From Maridesulfovibrio frigidus DSM 17176 (GTDB lineage Bacteria > Desulfobacterota > Desulfovibrionia > Desulfovibrionales > Desulfovibrionaceae), in assembly GCF_000711735.1 (NCBI RefSeq), contig NZ_JONL01000010.1, positions 1-64,000 of the forward strand: a DNA stretch of 64,000 nt, given 5' to 3'. Below are positions 36,097-44,438 of the stretch, piece after piece; the first letter of the stretch is position 1; the number at the start of each line of letters is the position of its first letter. The notes below the pieces were generated by a model that did no database searches, was not told the origin of the DNA, and saw only the letters and a list, made by a program, of their open reading frames with translations. The position numbers and the translations under genes are program-made.

Positions 36097-36642
36097 ATGC
36101 TTAATCTCGCTAATTCACTTACTCTTGGCCGCATATTTACGATCCCTGTTATCGTGGTTCTTCTTTATTACCCTAGCAAGGTTACGTTATTCCTTGCGTG
36201 CTCGTTGTTTTTTCTGGCATCTCTCACAGATATTTTCGACGGGTATATCGCCCGTACCCAGAATCAAGTGACGACTTTAGGTAAATTTTTGGATCCTTTA
36301 GCGGACAAGCTTTTAATCAGCTCTATTTTGATTATGTTGACTCAAATAGGCTACGTTGAGGCTTGGATTTCTATAGTAATTATTTGCCGCGAGATAGCAA
36401 TTACGGGGCTTCGCGCCATTGCTATTGATATGGGACTTGTTCTTGCCGCTGACAATTTGGGTAAGCTCAAAACCGTGGTTCAATCCCTTGCTTTGGGCGG
36501 ATTGCTTTTGCATTATACCTACCTTGGTATGGATATGCATGTCGTCGGAACATGGATTCTTTACGTAGCATTGGTACTTACTGTGTATTCCGCAGGTAAT
36601 TATATGTACAATCTGCATAAAATTTGGTTAACTAGCGAATAA
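36097..36642 (+). CDS. pgsA: CDP-diacylglycerol-glycerol-3-phosphate 3-phosphatidyltransferase
   Basis: A 181-residue membrane enzyme of phosphatidylglycerol synthesis. ATG 36097 gives the usual start MLNLANSLTLGRI; the ATG at 36073 adds eight residues and has no ribosome site. The CDP-alcohol phosphotransferase motif is complete: the Asp pair, DGYIAR, then GKFLDPLADK. Four to five hydrophobic helices fill the rest. It makes phosphatidylglycerophosphate from CDP-diacylglycerol in the inner membrane. Confidence 0.95.
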   Translation: MLNLANSLTLGRIFTIPVIVVLLYYPSKVTLFLACSLFFLASLTDIFDGYIARTQNQVTTLGKFLDPLADKLLISSILIMLTQIGYVEAWISIVIICREIAITGLRAIAIDMGLVLAADNLGKLKTVVQSLALGGLLLHYTYLGMDMHVVGTWILYVALVLTVYSAGNYMYNLHKIWLTSE

Positions 36643-36682
36643 TTTTGTGAGTACTTAAATAATTACTCAAGTTAGGTGCATC

Positions 36683-36961
36683 ATGACCAGTATTGATAGA
36701 AGTAATCTTGTTGTAAGGCTTAATAACTGTCTTGAGACTATTCTTGAGCTTGAACAGGCACTGGAAAAGCTTGATTTAAACCGTAATTTTCTTGAAGAGC
36801 TTGAGCTTCTTAAGGCATTTATGGAAAAAATTGAGAAAGTTCAGGTCACCGAAGATGACGTGCTGAGAATTGAGTCTGCTACAGGTAATTTTCTTGATGA
36901 ACTTAAGGAACCACTTAGTCACCTTGATTCATCTGACAAACTTTTTATGCGTCTACAGTAG
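36683..36961 (+). CDS. Small helical protein, unknown function
   Basis: A 92-residue acidic protein, almost wholly alpha-helical, rich in Leu and Glu, with heptad-like spacing in LETILELEQALEKLDL and LEELELLKAFMEK. No family was recognised and there is no signal peptide. Its stop TAG overlaps the ribosome site of the ftsB-like gene that follows, so the two are translationally close and it may take part in the same septum-related unit. Confidence 0.65.
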   Translation: MTSIDRSNLVVRLNNCLETILELEQALEKLDLNRNFLEELELLKAFMEKIEKVQVTEDDVLRIESATGNFLDELKEPLSHLDSSDKLFMRLQ

Positions 36962-36970
36962 GAGTTTATA

Positions 36971-37297
36971 GTGCTGAGGCGTAGATTTCTGCTTGGGCTT
37001 TTAGTTTTAATCAATTTAGTTTTGATCCTGCGGCTTGGTTTTAGTGAGCAGGGCGTTTTTGGCTATCTTGATCTCGATAAAAAAGTTCTTGAGCTTGAAC
37101 AAAAAATTGAAAAAGCCGATAGTCGCACACTTGAACTCAGTAGAGAAATAAGGCGTCTGAAATCTGATAGAACTTATCAGGAAAAAATAATCAGAAGTCG
37201 TATGAACTATGTCAAAGAGAACGAATTGTTGTATATTTTCCCGGATAAAGTGAAGCTACAGAAACAGGGAGCGACAGCAGATGCAAAGCAAAATTGA
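36971..37297 (+). CDS. ftsB: FtsB/DivIC-family septum formation initiator
   Basis: A 108-residue bitopic protein starting at GTG 36971 with GGAG seven bases ahead. A short basic N-terminus (LRRR), one membrane helix (about 7-25), then a coiled coil (about 36-70, VLELEQKIEKADSRTLEL and EIRRLKSD) and the family end EKIIRSRMNYVKENELLYIF. It joins FtsL and FtsQ in the divisome to link septal wall synthesis to the Z ring. Its end overlaps the next gene by 17 bases. Confidence 0.88.
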   Translation: MLRRRFLLGLLVLINLVLILRLGFSEQGVFGYLDLDKKVLELEQKIEKADSRTLELSREIRRLKSDRTYQEKIIRSRMNYVKENELLYIFPDKVKLQKQGATADAKQN

Positions 37298-38153
37298 GTG
37301 GTATCAGGAAGTATTGGCCCTTGAACCCAGCTCTAAAGTGTTTTTTCCTTTAGCCCGCCTCTATGTTGAAATCGGCAATCTTGAAAAGGCAGTAACTGCA
37401 CTCAGGATGGGACTGGATAGACATCCTGACTATCTAGAATCTCGTTTGCTTCTTGTAGAAACTCTTACTAAGTTAGGGAGAGATTCAGAAGCTAAGGCTG
37501 CAGTGGCTCCTCTTACACGACTTTTTTCTTCGTATCCTTCCTTTTGGAAAATGTGGGGAGACTCCGTTTCAGAAGGGAATGATGATGTTGCCGGTGCAAT
37601 GGCTTTTCTTTTTTCTGCGCTCCACGGCAATCCTCTTTCCTGGTCTGATGTTATGTCTGAGGGTATCAAAGAACTGACAGGTATAAGCCCTGTTTCTAAG
37701 GACCAAAGCCTATCCGAAGTTTCATCCGATGAATCGTCGGAAGATCCTGATTCAGGTGAACTTTCAGATAGTGACATACTGTCCCGCGAAATTGAGCATG
37801 CTGCAGCCCAAATTGATATCGACGGAGAAAAAGTTGATGGATCTTTGACATCCTCTGTTGCCATGGATAGCTTAAGAACAAGAACCATGGCAGATGTACT
37901 AGCTTCTCAGGGTGAGCTTGTGGCGGCACTTGATATTTACCGTGAACTTCTCTCCAGAGCTGAGGAAACTCAGAAGGACGAATTGCTGATAGTTATGTCT
38001 GATATTTCAGCCAAAATTAGCAATGGCCAAAGCAACTGCGTTGGTGATGAGTGTAGCGAGGCCGATGATCCGTACATAAAAAATGCTAAGAATAAGTTGA
38101 TGAATACCCTTGAAATTCTTGCAGAAAGACTCGAAGCACGGGCTGCACGGTAA
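37281..38153 (+). CDS. TPR-repeat protein, unknown function
   Basis: A 290-residue cytoplasmic protein. Residues about 1-120 hold three tetratricopeptide units (PLARLYVEIGNLEKAVTALR, then LLLVETLTKLGRDSEAKAAV). A strongly acidic, Ser-rich low-complexity region (about 130-185) follows, then another TPR-like helix pair (TMADVLASQGELVAALDIYR) and a short helical tail. The ftsB overlap of 17 bases means translational coupling. TPR proteins are adaptors; the partner is unknown, but the context suggests envelope or division work. Confidence 0.8.
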   Translation: MQSKIEWYQEVLALEPSSKVFFPLARLYVEIGNLEKAVTALRMGLDRHPDYLESRLLLVETLTKLGRDSEAKAAVAPLTRLFSSYPSFWKMWGDSVSEGNDDVAGAMAFLFSALHGNPLSWSDVMSEGIKELTGISPVSKDQSLSEVSSDESSEDPDSGELSDSDILSREIEHAAAQIDIDGEKVDGSLTSSVAMDSLRTRTMADVLASQGELVAALDIYRELLSRAEETQKDELLIVMSDISAKISNGQSNCVGDECSEADDPYIKNAKNKLMNTLEILAERLEARAAR

Positions 38154-38240
38154 TAGTTTTCCTCTTTCAAGATAAAAGAAAATTTTCAAATAATTATATA
38201 AGAAGTGCTGTTAACTATTGTACAGCATTCGGGTTTTAAT

Positions 38241-39044
38241 ATGAGATTTAAAAATTCAGTGCGATTTATCGCGCTTTTTGCTTTTTTTATATTCCTGATG
38301 TTTGCCAGTGGCTGTGAATATGGCAGTAAAGTTTGGCATGACACACAGGAAGCAGTTAATCCTAATCCTACTATCGATCTATCAACAGGTGGAATTGAAA
38401 ACGCAGACGACAATAAGCTTGCAATTCTGTTCACACCTGTTGATGAAAAAATCCTTTCATTGACTTCGTTTCTTTCAAATATTGATTCCCATCCTGACGA
38501 AGACTGGTTCAGGCTCCTGTTTATGCGCTTTCCATGGATTAGCGGCGTATTCACTGTAGATGACGAGGCTTCAGTTTTAGTCAGGTTGCCTGAGCAGGGA
38601 ATGAAGCCTTTTAAGCCCGGACCGCTGGTTGAATATGAGGGAGACTGGTCTGAAATTAAGATGAAATCTTTCATCAATTATTCAGAGTTTGGCCCTGAAA
38701 TGTATCTTTGTACTCCTTTTTTTAAGGATGCAGATTTCAAGGGACTTGTCGTAGTTCATTTTGATCCGCGTATTCTACTTAATTTTTGTCCGGACCCTAA
38801 AAAGCTGGTAATTATGCAGCCTGATGGTGGGGGAGTTTGGACCGGGGTTGAAAATTTTAACAAAGAAGCTTTTTTGAAGATAGACTGGGATGCACTTCTT
38901 GACGAAAATGTTTCTGGTGTCACTAGGGTAGGAGAAAGCCGATTCGTCTGGCTTTCGAGGTACATAAGTGATACTCAGATTGTTTACGTTACCAAGGCCG
39001 TTTCAGATGATGGCGATGATGATGCGGATTTCTGGTTTTTCTAA
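38241..39044 (+). CDS. Lipoprotein with Cache-like fold, unknown function
   Basis: A 267-residue protein starting at ATG 38241. The signal ends in the lipobox FASGC with Cys25. The mature part resembles an isolated Cache/PDC sensor: a long first helix region (VDEKILSLTSFLSNIDSHP), FPWISGVFTVDDE, then TPFFKDADFKGLVVVHFDPRIL. It has no kinase or chemoreceptor part, so it would be a free ligand-binding lipoprotein. The acidic end DDGDDDADFWFF is unusual. It precedes fbp by about 90 bases. The fold call is tentative. Confidence 0.7.
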   Translation: MRFKNSVRFIALFAFFIFLMFASGCEYGSKVWHDTQEAVNPNPTIDLSTGGIENADDNKLAILFTPVDEKILSLTSFLSNIDSHPDEDWFRLLFMRFPWISGVFTVDDEASVLVRLPEQGMKPFKPGPLVEYEGDWSEIKMKSFINYSEFGPEMYLCTPFFKDADFKGLVVVHFDPRILLNFCPDPKKLVIMQPDGGGVWTGVENFNKEAFLKIDWDALLDENVSGVTRVGESRFVWLSRYISDTQIVYVTKAVSDDGDDDADFWFF

Positions 39045-39133
39045 AATTGTTTGGTGATAGAAGTTCAATCTGGTATTATGCTGGATAGACCACCTTACTG
39101 CCGCACACTAGAGACATTCCTTTAGGAGGATAA

Positions 39134-40150
39134 ATGACCCAGCAGATAACAGTCACTGAACACTTGCTACTTCATCAGAAGCAGATTCCAGGTGCTACAG
39201 GACAGTTTACGCACCTTTTTAATGAACTTGTTCTTTCGGCTAAAATTATATCACGAGAAGTTAATAAAGCTGGTCTTGTTGATGTTCTTGGTTTTACCGG
39301 AGAAATTAATGTTCAGGGCGAAGAAGTTAAAAAACTCGATGAATATGCTAATCGGATTTTGATTCACCGTATGGCACGGTCAGGAGTTCTTTGTGCGATG
39401 GCTTCTGAAGAGAATGCCGATATCATCGACATTCCTCACGGTCTGCCACAGGGAAGCTATATAATAATTTTTGATCCGCTCGACGGATCTTCAAATATTG
39501 ATGTGAATGTTAATATCGGAACTATTTTTTCGATTTATCGTCGCAAAAGCAAAGTTGGAACACCGGTTCAGTCCTCTGATGTGCTTCAGAAATGCGATGA
39601 ACAGGTTGCCGCTGGGTATATTTTGTACGGTTCTTCCACCATGCTGGTTTTTACCACTGGCGATGGAGTTCACGGCTTTACACTTGATCCAGGAGTCGGT
39701 GAGTTTTTACTTTCACATCCTAATATTAAAACTCCTGAAGTGGGCAAAATCTATTCAGTAAATGAAGGATATTGGCCTTACTGGAGTAAAACTACTCAAA
39801 AAGTAGTTAATTATTTCAAGTCACTTGATAACATTCACGGACAGCCATATAGTTTACGTTACATAGGTTCGTTGGTGGCAGATTTTCATCGCAATCTAAT
39901 TTACGGCGGGGTATTTATGTATCCGGCTGACCATAGAGAGCCTAGTAAGCCTGTGGGTAAATTAAGACTTTTGTGTGAAGCAGCTCCAATGGCTATGCTT
40001 GTAGAGCAGGCTGGCGGAATGGCTACTGATGGAACTAAGCGGATACTTGATATTGTCCCTGATGACCTTCACCAGAGAGTACCTCTTTTTATTGGCTCCA
40101 AGCACGAAGTTTCCACTATTCGCGATATATATGAGGCTGAGAGCGACTAA
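39134..40150 (+). CDS. fbp: Fructose-1,6-bisphosphatase, class I
   Basis: A 338-residue enzyme of gluconeogenesis that hydrolyses fructose 1,6-bisphosphate to fructose 6-phosphate. The metal and substrate motif [19 protein letters not shown] is intact, as is the C-terminal [20 protein letters not shown]. The length is normal. AGGAGG is nine bases before the ATG. Its stop overlaps the tsaD start by one base (TAATG), so the two are cotranscribed. Confidence 0.97.
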   Translation: MTQQITVTEHLLLHQKQIPGATGQFTHLFNELVLSAKIISREVNKAGLVDVLGFTGEINVQGEEVKKLDEYANRILIHRMARSGVLCAMASEENADIIDIPHGLPQGSYIIIFDPLDGSSNIDVNVNIGTIFSIYRRKSKVGTPVQSSDVLQKCDEQVAAGYILYGSSTMLVFTTGDGVHGFTLDPGVGEFLLSHPNIKTPEVGKIYSVNEGYWPYWSKTTQKVVNYFKSLDNIHGQPYSLRYIGSLVADFHRNLIYGGVFMYPADHREPSKPVGKLRLLCEAAPMAMLVEQAGGMATDGTKRILDIVPDDLHQRVPLFIGSKHEVSTIRDIYEAESD

Positions 40151-41226
40151 TGCTATGCCTTGGTATTGAAAGTTCGTGCGATGAAACCGGATTGGCACTT
40201 GTCCGTGATGGAAAGTTTATCGCAGAAAAACTTGCTTCTCAGGTTGATGTACATGCCCTTTTCGGAGGGGTTGTTCCTGAAATAGCTTCTAGAGAACATT
40301 TGCGGGCACTCCCGGCTTTGTTTAATGAACTTATGTCCGAGCAATCGCTGACAGCTGATGATCTTGACGTTATCGCCGTTGCGCGCGGACCGGGTTTACA
40401 GGGCTGTTTATTGATGGGACTTAATTTTGCTAAAGGGCTGGCTCTCTCAACGGGAGCAGACTTAATCGGAGTTAACCATTTATGGGCGCACCTCACTGCT
40501 GCGGGACTCGAGCAGGAATTGCAATTCCCTTCTCTTGGGCTACTCGTTTCTGGTGGTCATACTCATATTTATCTTATTAAGAGTACTTCAGAATTTGTTC
40601 TACTGGGCAGAACTTTGGATGACGCGGCTGGAGAGGCCTTTGATAAGACCGCTAAATTATTAAATATACCTTATCCTGGTGGAAAGATTGTCGATGAGCT
40701 TGGTAAGCTAGGGACTGTAGACCCGAAAATGTTTCCTACGCCTTACATTAAGAATGATAATCTTGATTTCAGCTTTAGTGGGCTTAAAACAGCGGTTTCT
40801 CTTTACGTTCAGGCAAACACTGAATTGCGTCTGCCTATGATGGGGATTCCTGATTCTGAAACTGATGATCCGGAAATTGTCAGGCGACGTAATAATATGT
40901 TTGCTTCGTTTAATTACACCGTTGCCAATAAGCTTCGGGTTAAAGTTGATCGTGCACTGCAGCGTAATAAGGGTGTTAAATCTTTGATCGTGGCTGGAGG
41001 AGTTGCAGCAAATTCAGTCGTACGTTCCGTGATGTCTGACGTCGCTGATAAATTTTCAATTCCTCTGGTTTTACCTTCTCTTAAATTTTGCACAGACAAC
41101 GGAGCAATGATTGCTTATTCTGGCTATCTCTTAGCGCAAGATGGATATCGTCACGATTTCAAGCTTGAGGCTATTCCAAGGGGGCGGGTTGTTCCAGAGG
41201 ATTGGACCCGTATTTCAGAAAAATAA
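40150..41226 (+). CDS. tsaD: tRNA N6-threonylcarbamoyladenosine transferase
   Basis: A 358-residue ASKHA-fold enzyme. It starts [18 protein letters not shown], the hallmark of the family, and has the metal-binding ASREHL (the HxxxH region) and SGGHTHIYL, then GEAFDKTAKLL and the C-terminal NGAMIAYSG. It transfers the threonylcarbamoyl group to A37 of tRNAs that read ANN codons, with TsaB, TsaE and TsaC encoded elsewhere. Coupling to fbp through the TAATG overlap is clear. Confidence 0.97.
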   Translation: MLCLGIESSCDETGLALVRDGKFIAEKLASQVDVHALFGGVVPEIASREHLRALPALFNELMSEQSLTADDLDVIAVARGPGLQGCLLMGLNFAKGLALSTGADLIGVNHLWAHLTAAGLEQELQFPSLGLLVSGGHTHIYLIKSTSEFVLLGRTLDDAAGEAFDKTAKLLNIPYPGGKIVDELGKLGTVDPKMFPTPYIKNDNLDFSFSGLKTAVSLYVQANTELRLPMMGIPDSETDDPEIVRRRNNMFASFNYTVANKLRVKVDRALQRNKGVKSLIVAGGVAANSVVRSVMSDVADKFSIPLVLPSLKFCTDNGAMIAYSGYLLAQDGYRHDFKLEAIPRGRVVPEDWTRISEK

Positions 41227-41298
41227 CTTTGGTGTGTTGCCATTTTAGTCATAGATAGTTAATCTTCGATTACTGTCAGTTGGATGCATGGATACAGC

Positions 41299-41327
41299 TT
41301 GACACTTTGGCGAACGAGAATTAAATT
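41299..41327 (+). promoter_or_regulatory. Promoter of trxA-trxB-bamD
   Basis: TTGACA (41299-41304) and TAAATT (41322-41327) are spaced by exactly 17 bases, about 110 bases before trxA. Confidence 0.7.
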
Positions 41328-41437
41328 TCATAATCGAGTATAGGTTTTATAGCTTTACTTGATAATTTTAAAAATCAGTATGACCTTCCGCATGGAGGGA
41401 TTCCTACTTCAATTATTACTACAACAAGGAGCAAGTC

Positions 41438-41758
41438 ATGGCTTTGCAGGTAACCGATTCCAATTTTCAAGAAGAAGTTCTTAATAGCGACAAGCCCGTT
41501 TTGGTTGATTTCTGGGCACCTTGGTGTGGACCATGTCGCGCTATGGGACCTGTTATTGATGAACTCGCTGAAGAATTTTCTGGCCAGATTAAAATTTGTA
41601 AGATGAATGTTGATGACAATCCTACATCCCCTGGCAAGTACGGTATTCGTGCTATTCCTACTCTGATTCTTTTTAAAGATGGTGAAGTTGTTGACCAGAC
41701 TACTGGTGCTGTTTCTAAAAGTAGCATTAAGGAAATGATTACTAGCAAGGCTCTTTAA
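41438..41758 (+). CDS. trxA: Thioredoxin
   Basis: A 106-residue protein with the active site WCGPC (Cys30, Cys33) after VLVDFWAP, and the cis-Pro in IRAIPTLILF. It reduces disulfides in cytoplasmic proteins and is itself reduced by the thioredoxin reductase encoded four bases later. AAGGAGC precedes the ATG. Length and motifs are fully standard. Confidence 0.98.
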   Translation: MALQVTDSNFQEEVLNSDKPVLVDFWAPWCGPCRAMGPVIDELAEEFSGQIKICKMNVDDNPTSPGKYGIRAIPTLILFKDGEVVDQTTGAVSKSSIKEMITSKAL

Positions 41759-41762
41759 TCTG

Positions 41763-42680
41763 ATGAAGTCTTATGACGCCATTGTTATAGGGGGCGGCCC
41801 AGCCGGTATGGCGGCCGCCCTTTATCTTGTTCGTGCAGGTGTAAATATACTTGCTGTAGAGAAGCTTGCACCCGGCGGGCAGATGCTTCTTACTGAAGAA
41901 CTGGAAAATTACCCAGGATTCCCCGGTGGTATCAAAGGCTATGAACTTGCAGATCAGATGTCTGAGCATGTTAAACAGTTTCCGTATGATAAAATTTTCG
42001 ATGAAGTTCGGGAGATTATTCCCGGTAAGGAATTTCATGAGATAGTAGTTGATGGAGAACATATTAGAACCCGTGCAATTATTATTACAACGGGTGTTAC
42101 TTTCCGTAAGCTCAAAGTTCCAAATGAAGAAAAGCTTTTGGGGCGAGGCGTTTCATACTGCGCATTATGTGACGGCAATTTTTTTAAAGATAAAGTCGTT
42201 GCTGTTGTTGGCGGTGGAAATTCTGCTCTCGAGGAGTCACTTTACCTTGCAAGACTCGTAAAGAAATTATATCTCATTCACCGCAGGGAAGGATTTAGAG
42301 GTGACAAGTGCTATCAGGATAAGTGCTTTTCAGATTCTACAATTGTTCCTGTTTTAAATTCAGTTGTGTCCCGCATAGTCGGTGATACCGAAGTGGTTGG
42401 TATTGAAGTTAAAGATGCCAAAACCAATGATTATTCTATTTTAGATGTGGATGGAGTTTTTATCTTTGTGGGATTTAATCCTGTAAGTAATTTTTTTCCT
42501 GTTGAGCTAAAATTGGACAAGGCTGGTTTCATTCAAACAAATTGTGAAATGGAAACCAACATCCCGGGCATTTTTGCTGCCGGAGATATACGGTCCAAAA
42601 AATGCCGGCAGGTAGTCACCGCAGTAGGTGATGGCGCAACTGCTGCAACAGCGGCTTTTGCGTTTTTGGAACATAAATAA
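41763..42680 (+). CDS. trxB: Thioredoxin reductase
   Basis: A 305-residue FAD enzyme. It starts with the FAD-binding GGGPAGMAAALYLVRAG. The redox pair is Cys133 and Cys136 in CALCDG, where most family members have CATCDG; the second dinucleotide site is VVGGGNSALEE and the C-terminal FAD motif is GIFAAGDIR. NADPH is the usual donor, but the residues HRREGFRG are consistent with 2'-phosphate recognition. It is coupled to trxA and, through TAATG, to bamD. Confidence 0.95.
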   Translation: MKSYDAIVIGGGPAGMAAALYLVRAGVNILAVEKLAPGGQMLLTEELENYPGFPGGIKGYELADQMSEHVKQFPYDKIFDEVREIIPGKEFHEIVVDGEHIRTRAIIITTGVTFRKLKVPNEEKLLGRGVSYCALCDGNFFKDKVVAVVGGGNSALEESLYLARLVKKLYLIHRREGFRGDKCYQDKCFSDSTIVPVLNSVVSRIVGDTEVVGIEVKDAKTNDYSILDVDGVFIFVGFNPVSNFFPVELKLDKAGFIQTNCEMETNIPGIFAAGDIRSKKCRQVVTAVGDGATAATAAFAFLEHK

Positions 42681-43411
42681 TGCGTAGCAGAATATTTTCT
42701 ATTGTTTTACTTGGCATTCTACTTTTCAGCAGCGTAGGCTGTGGTGTTCTTGATTATTATTTTTTACCTAAATCTGAAGATACTGCCCAGGAGCTTTATG
42801 AAGCTGGTGTAGAATCTATGACCGATAAGGAATATGGTAATGCTTCAGAGTATTTTGCTAAATTAAAAGACCGTTATCCTTTCAGTCCGTATACAGTTAA
42901 GGCAGAAATCAGTCTTGGGGATGCGTATTTTCTCAACGGTAAATTTTTTGATGCTTCAGAAGCTTATAAAGAATTTGCAGCACTCCACCCGGGCAACGAC
43001 GAAATTCCTTACGTGTTATACCAGATTGGGCTCAGTAATTTTTCTTTATTTAGTTCTATTGATAAGCCTCAGCATAGCGTGAGTGAAGCATTAGAATATT
43101 TTTACCGCGTTGAAGAAGCTTATCCTGAAAGCGAATATGCAACTGCTTCTAAAGAGTATATTCTCAAATGTAGGCGTGCTCTTGCAGATCAGGAGCTTTT
43201 CATTGCTGATTATTTCTGGAGATCTAAGAAGTACGGTTCAGCATGGAAGAGATATGCTTTTGTAGTTCGTAATTTTAAGGATCTTCCTAAGGTCCGTAAA
43301 TATGCCATTAAACAAGCTGAAATGTCATATTATGAATTTCAGAAAACCTTATCACAAGCCGAAAGAGAAAAACTGCAAGGCAGTTGGAAAGAATTCTTAG
43401 AATGGCTGTAA
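42680..43411 (+). CDS. bamD: Outer-membrane assembly lipoprotein BamD
   Basis: A 243-residue lipoprotein with lipobox SSVGC (Cys21). Five TPR units follow, with the BamD-typical AQELYEAGVESMTDKEYGNA and FSPYTVKAEISLGDAYFLNG. It belongs to the BAM complex, which inserts beta-barrel proteins into the outer membrane, confirming a diderm cell. Its ATG overlaps the trxB stop by one base, an unusual redox/envelope pairing that probably reflects shared transcription only. The terminator at 43452 follows. Confidence 0.92.
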   Translation: MRSRIFSIVLLGILLFSSVGCGVLDYYFLPKSEDTAQELYEAGVESMTDKEYGNASEYFAKLKDRYPFSPYTVKAEISLGDAYFLNGKFFDASEAYKEFAALHPGNDEIPYVLYQIGLSNFSLFSSIDKPQHSVSEALEYFYRVEEAYPESEYATASKEYILKCRRALADQELFIADYFWRSKKYGSAWKRYAFVVRNFKDLPKVRKYAIKQAEMSYYEFQKTLSQAEREKLQGSWKEFLEWL

Positions 43412-43451
43412 AAGTGGTTTAGAATTACATTACTCTTTAAGTAGATATTTT

Positions 43452-43486
43452 ACCCGGCGGACGCTAGTTTGCCGGGTATTTTTTTA
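43452..43486 (+). terminator. Intrinsic terminator after bamD
   Basis: ACCCGGC and GCCGGGT pair with a 12-base loop, then A and seven T. Confidence 0.92.
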
Positions 43487-43589
43487 GCTGGTTTATTTCA
43501 TTGTGATAGGGGATAATTAAGTTTATATTTAGAAGATATTAGCTGACTTCATAATAAAATAAGACATTAACTGTGACAGGTATAAAAAT

Positions 43590-44399
43590 ATGACTTTAGA
43601 TTCTTTTACTTTTCCCGATTGGATTGAAGAATTTCAGATAGGTGATGATGTTTTTGGATCTGCTTATGAGGCAACTTTGCCACCGCGCAGAGCATGGATG
43701 AAAAAGACAATTGCGCAAGTATATGCTGTTAATTCTCCCGATTCACCACAAAAGACATGGGTCGTCAACACATGGAAAGGGGGATTTGAAACGGAAGTTT
43801 CAACAGCTCCGCTTGACTGTGTTGTTATGCTTGTTGATCAAGGTGCAACCTCAGCCGTAAGAATTCTTGCTGCGCTGACTCCGGCTTTAGCTGCAGGTGT
43901 AAAAAATATTCTTGTAGTTTTCACAGGTGAAGGCGAACTTTCTCAAGCTGTTTTAACCGGGTTTGAGCTAGCTGGTCAGGAAGCAGTTATTTCCATTGAA
44001 AATGAAAAGTGTGATGAACTATTATCAAATATTAAAGACTCAGAAGTCGATTCTGCTATTCTCGACCTAAGGTCAAATCCTACTGACATTCCATATGCCC
44101 AGAATATTAAATATTGGCGCGCTCCTGTTGTACCTCGCATAGCTGTATGTCTTGACGAAGATGGACCCGACATGGATATTTTAAGCTTTGCACACCCTGA
44201 TGCTATTATTGAAGAAGTCTCCATTGAAGATTTAGCCGAATTTAGTGGTTATGCTGTTGTTGTCCCGGCTGAACTTGTGGGTGAAGCACTTGTTGATTTT
44301 AAGTTAGTGCTGTCACATGGCCAGGAAGGTTGTTGGATATGGAGTGATCTCACAGATATTTTCTTTAAAAAAGATTCCGTAGCTCTTGCAGTCTGTTAG
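43590..44399 (+). CDS. Unrecognised protein with a histidinol-dehydrogenase-like segment
   Basis: A 269-residue cytoplasmic protein. The middle part (about 75-160) has an alpha/beta pattern with VVMLVDQGATSAVRILAALT and PALAAGVKNILVVFTG; the ALTPALAAGV word is reminiscent of HisD and the aldehyde-dehydrogenase superfamily, but no catalytic His or Cys signature is seen and the length is too short for HisD. It may be a reduced relative. It lies 40 bases before the EF-G gene and could share its transcript. Confidence 0.55.
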   Translation: MTLDSFTFPDWIEEFQIGDDVFGSAYEATLPPRRAWMKKTIAQVYAVNSPDSPQKTWVVNTWKGGFETEVSTAPLDCVVMLVDQGATSAVRILAALTPALAAGVKNILVVFTGEGELSQAVLTGFELAGQEAVISIENEKCDELLSNIKDSEVDSAILDLRSNPTDIPYAQNIKYWRAPVVPRIAVCLDEDGPDMDILSFAHPDAIIEEVSIEDLAEFSGYAVVVPAELVGEALVDFKLVLSHGQEGCWIWSDLTDIFFKKDSVALAVC

Positions 44400-44438
44400 T
44401 GTTTTTAGCAATAAGCTACACATATTAAAGGTGATTTT

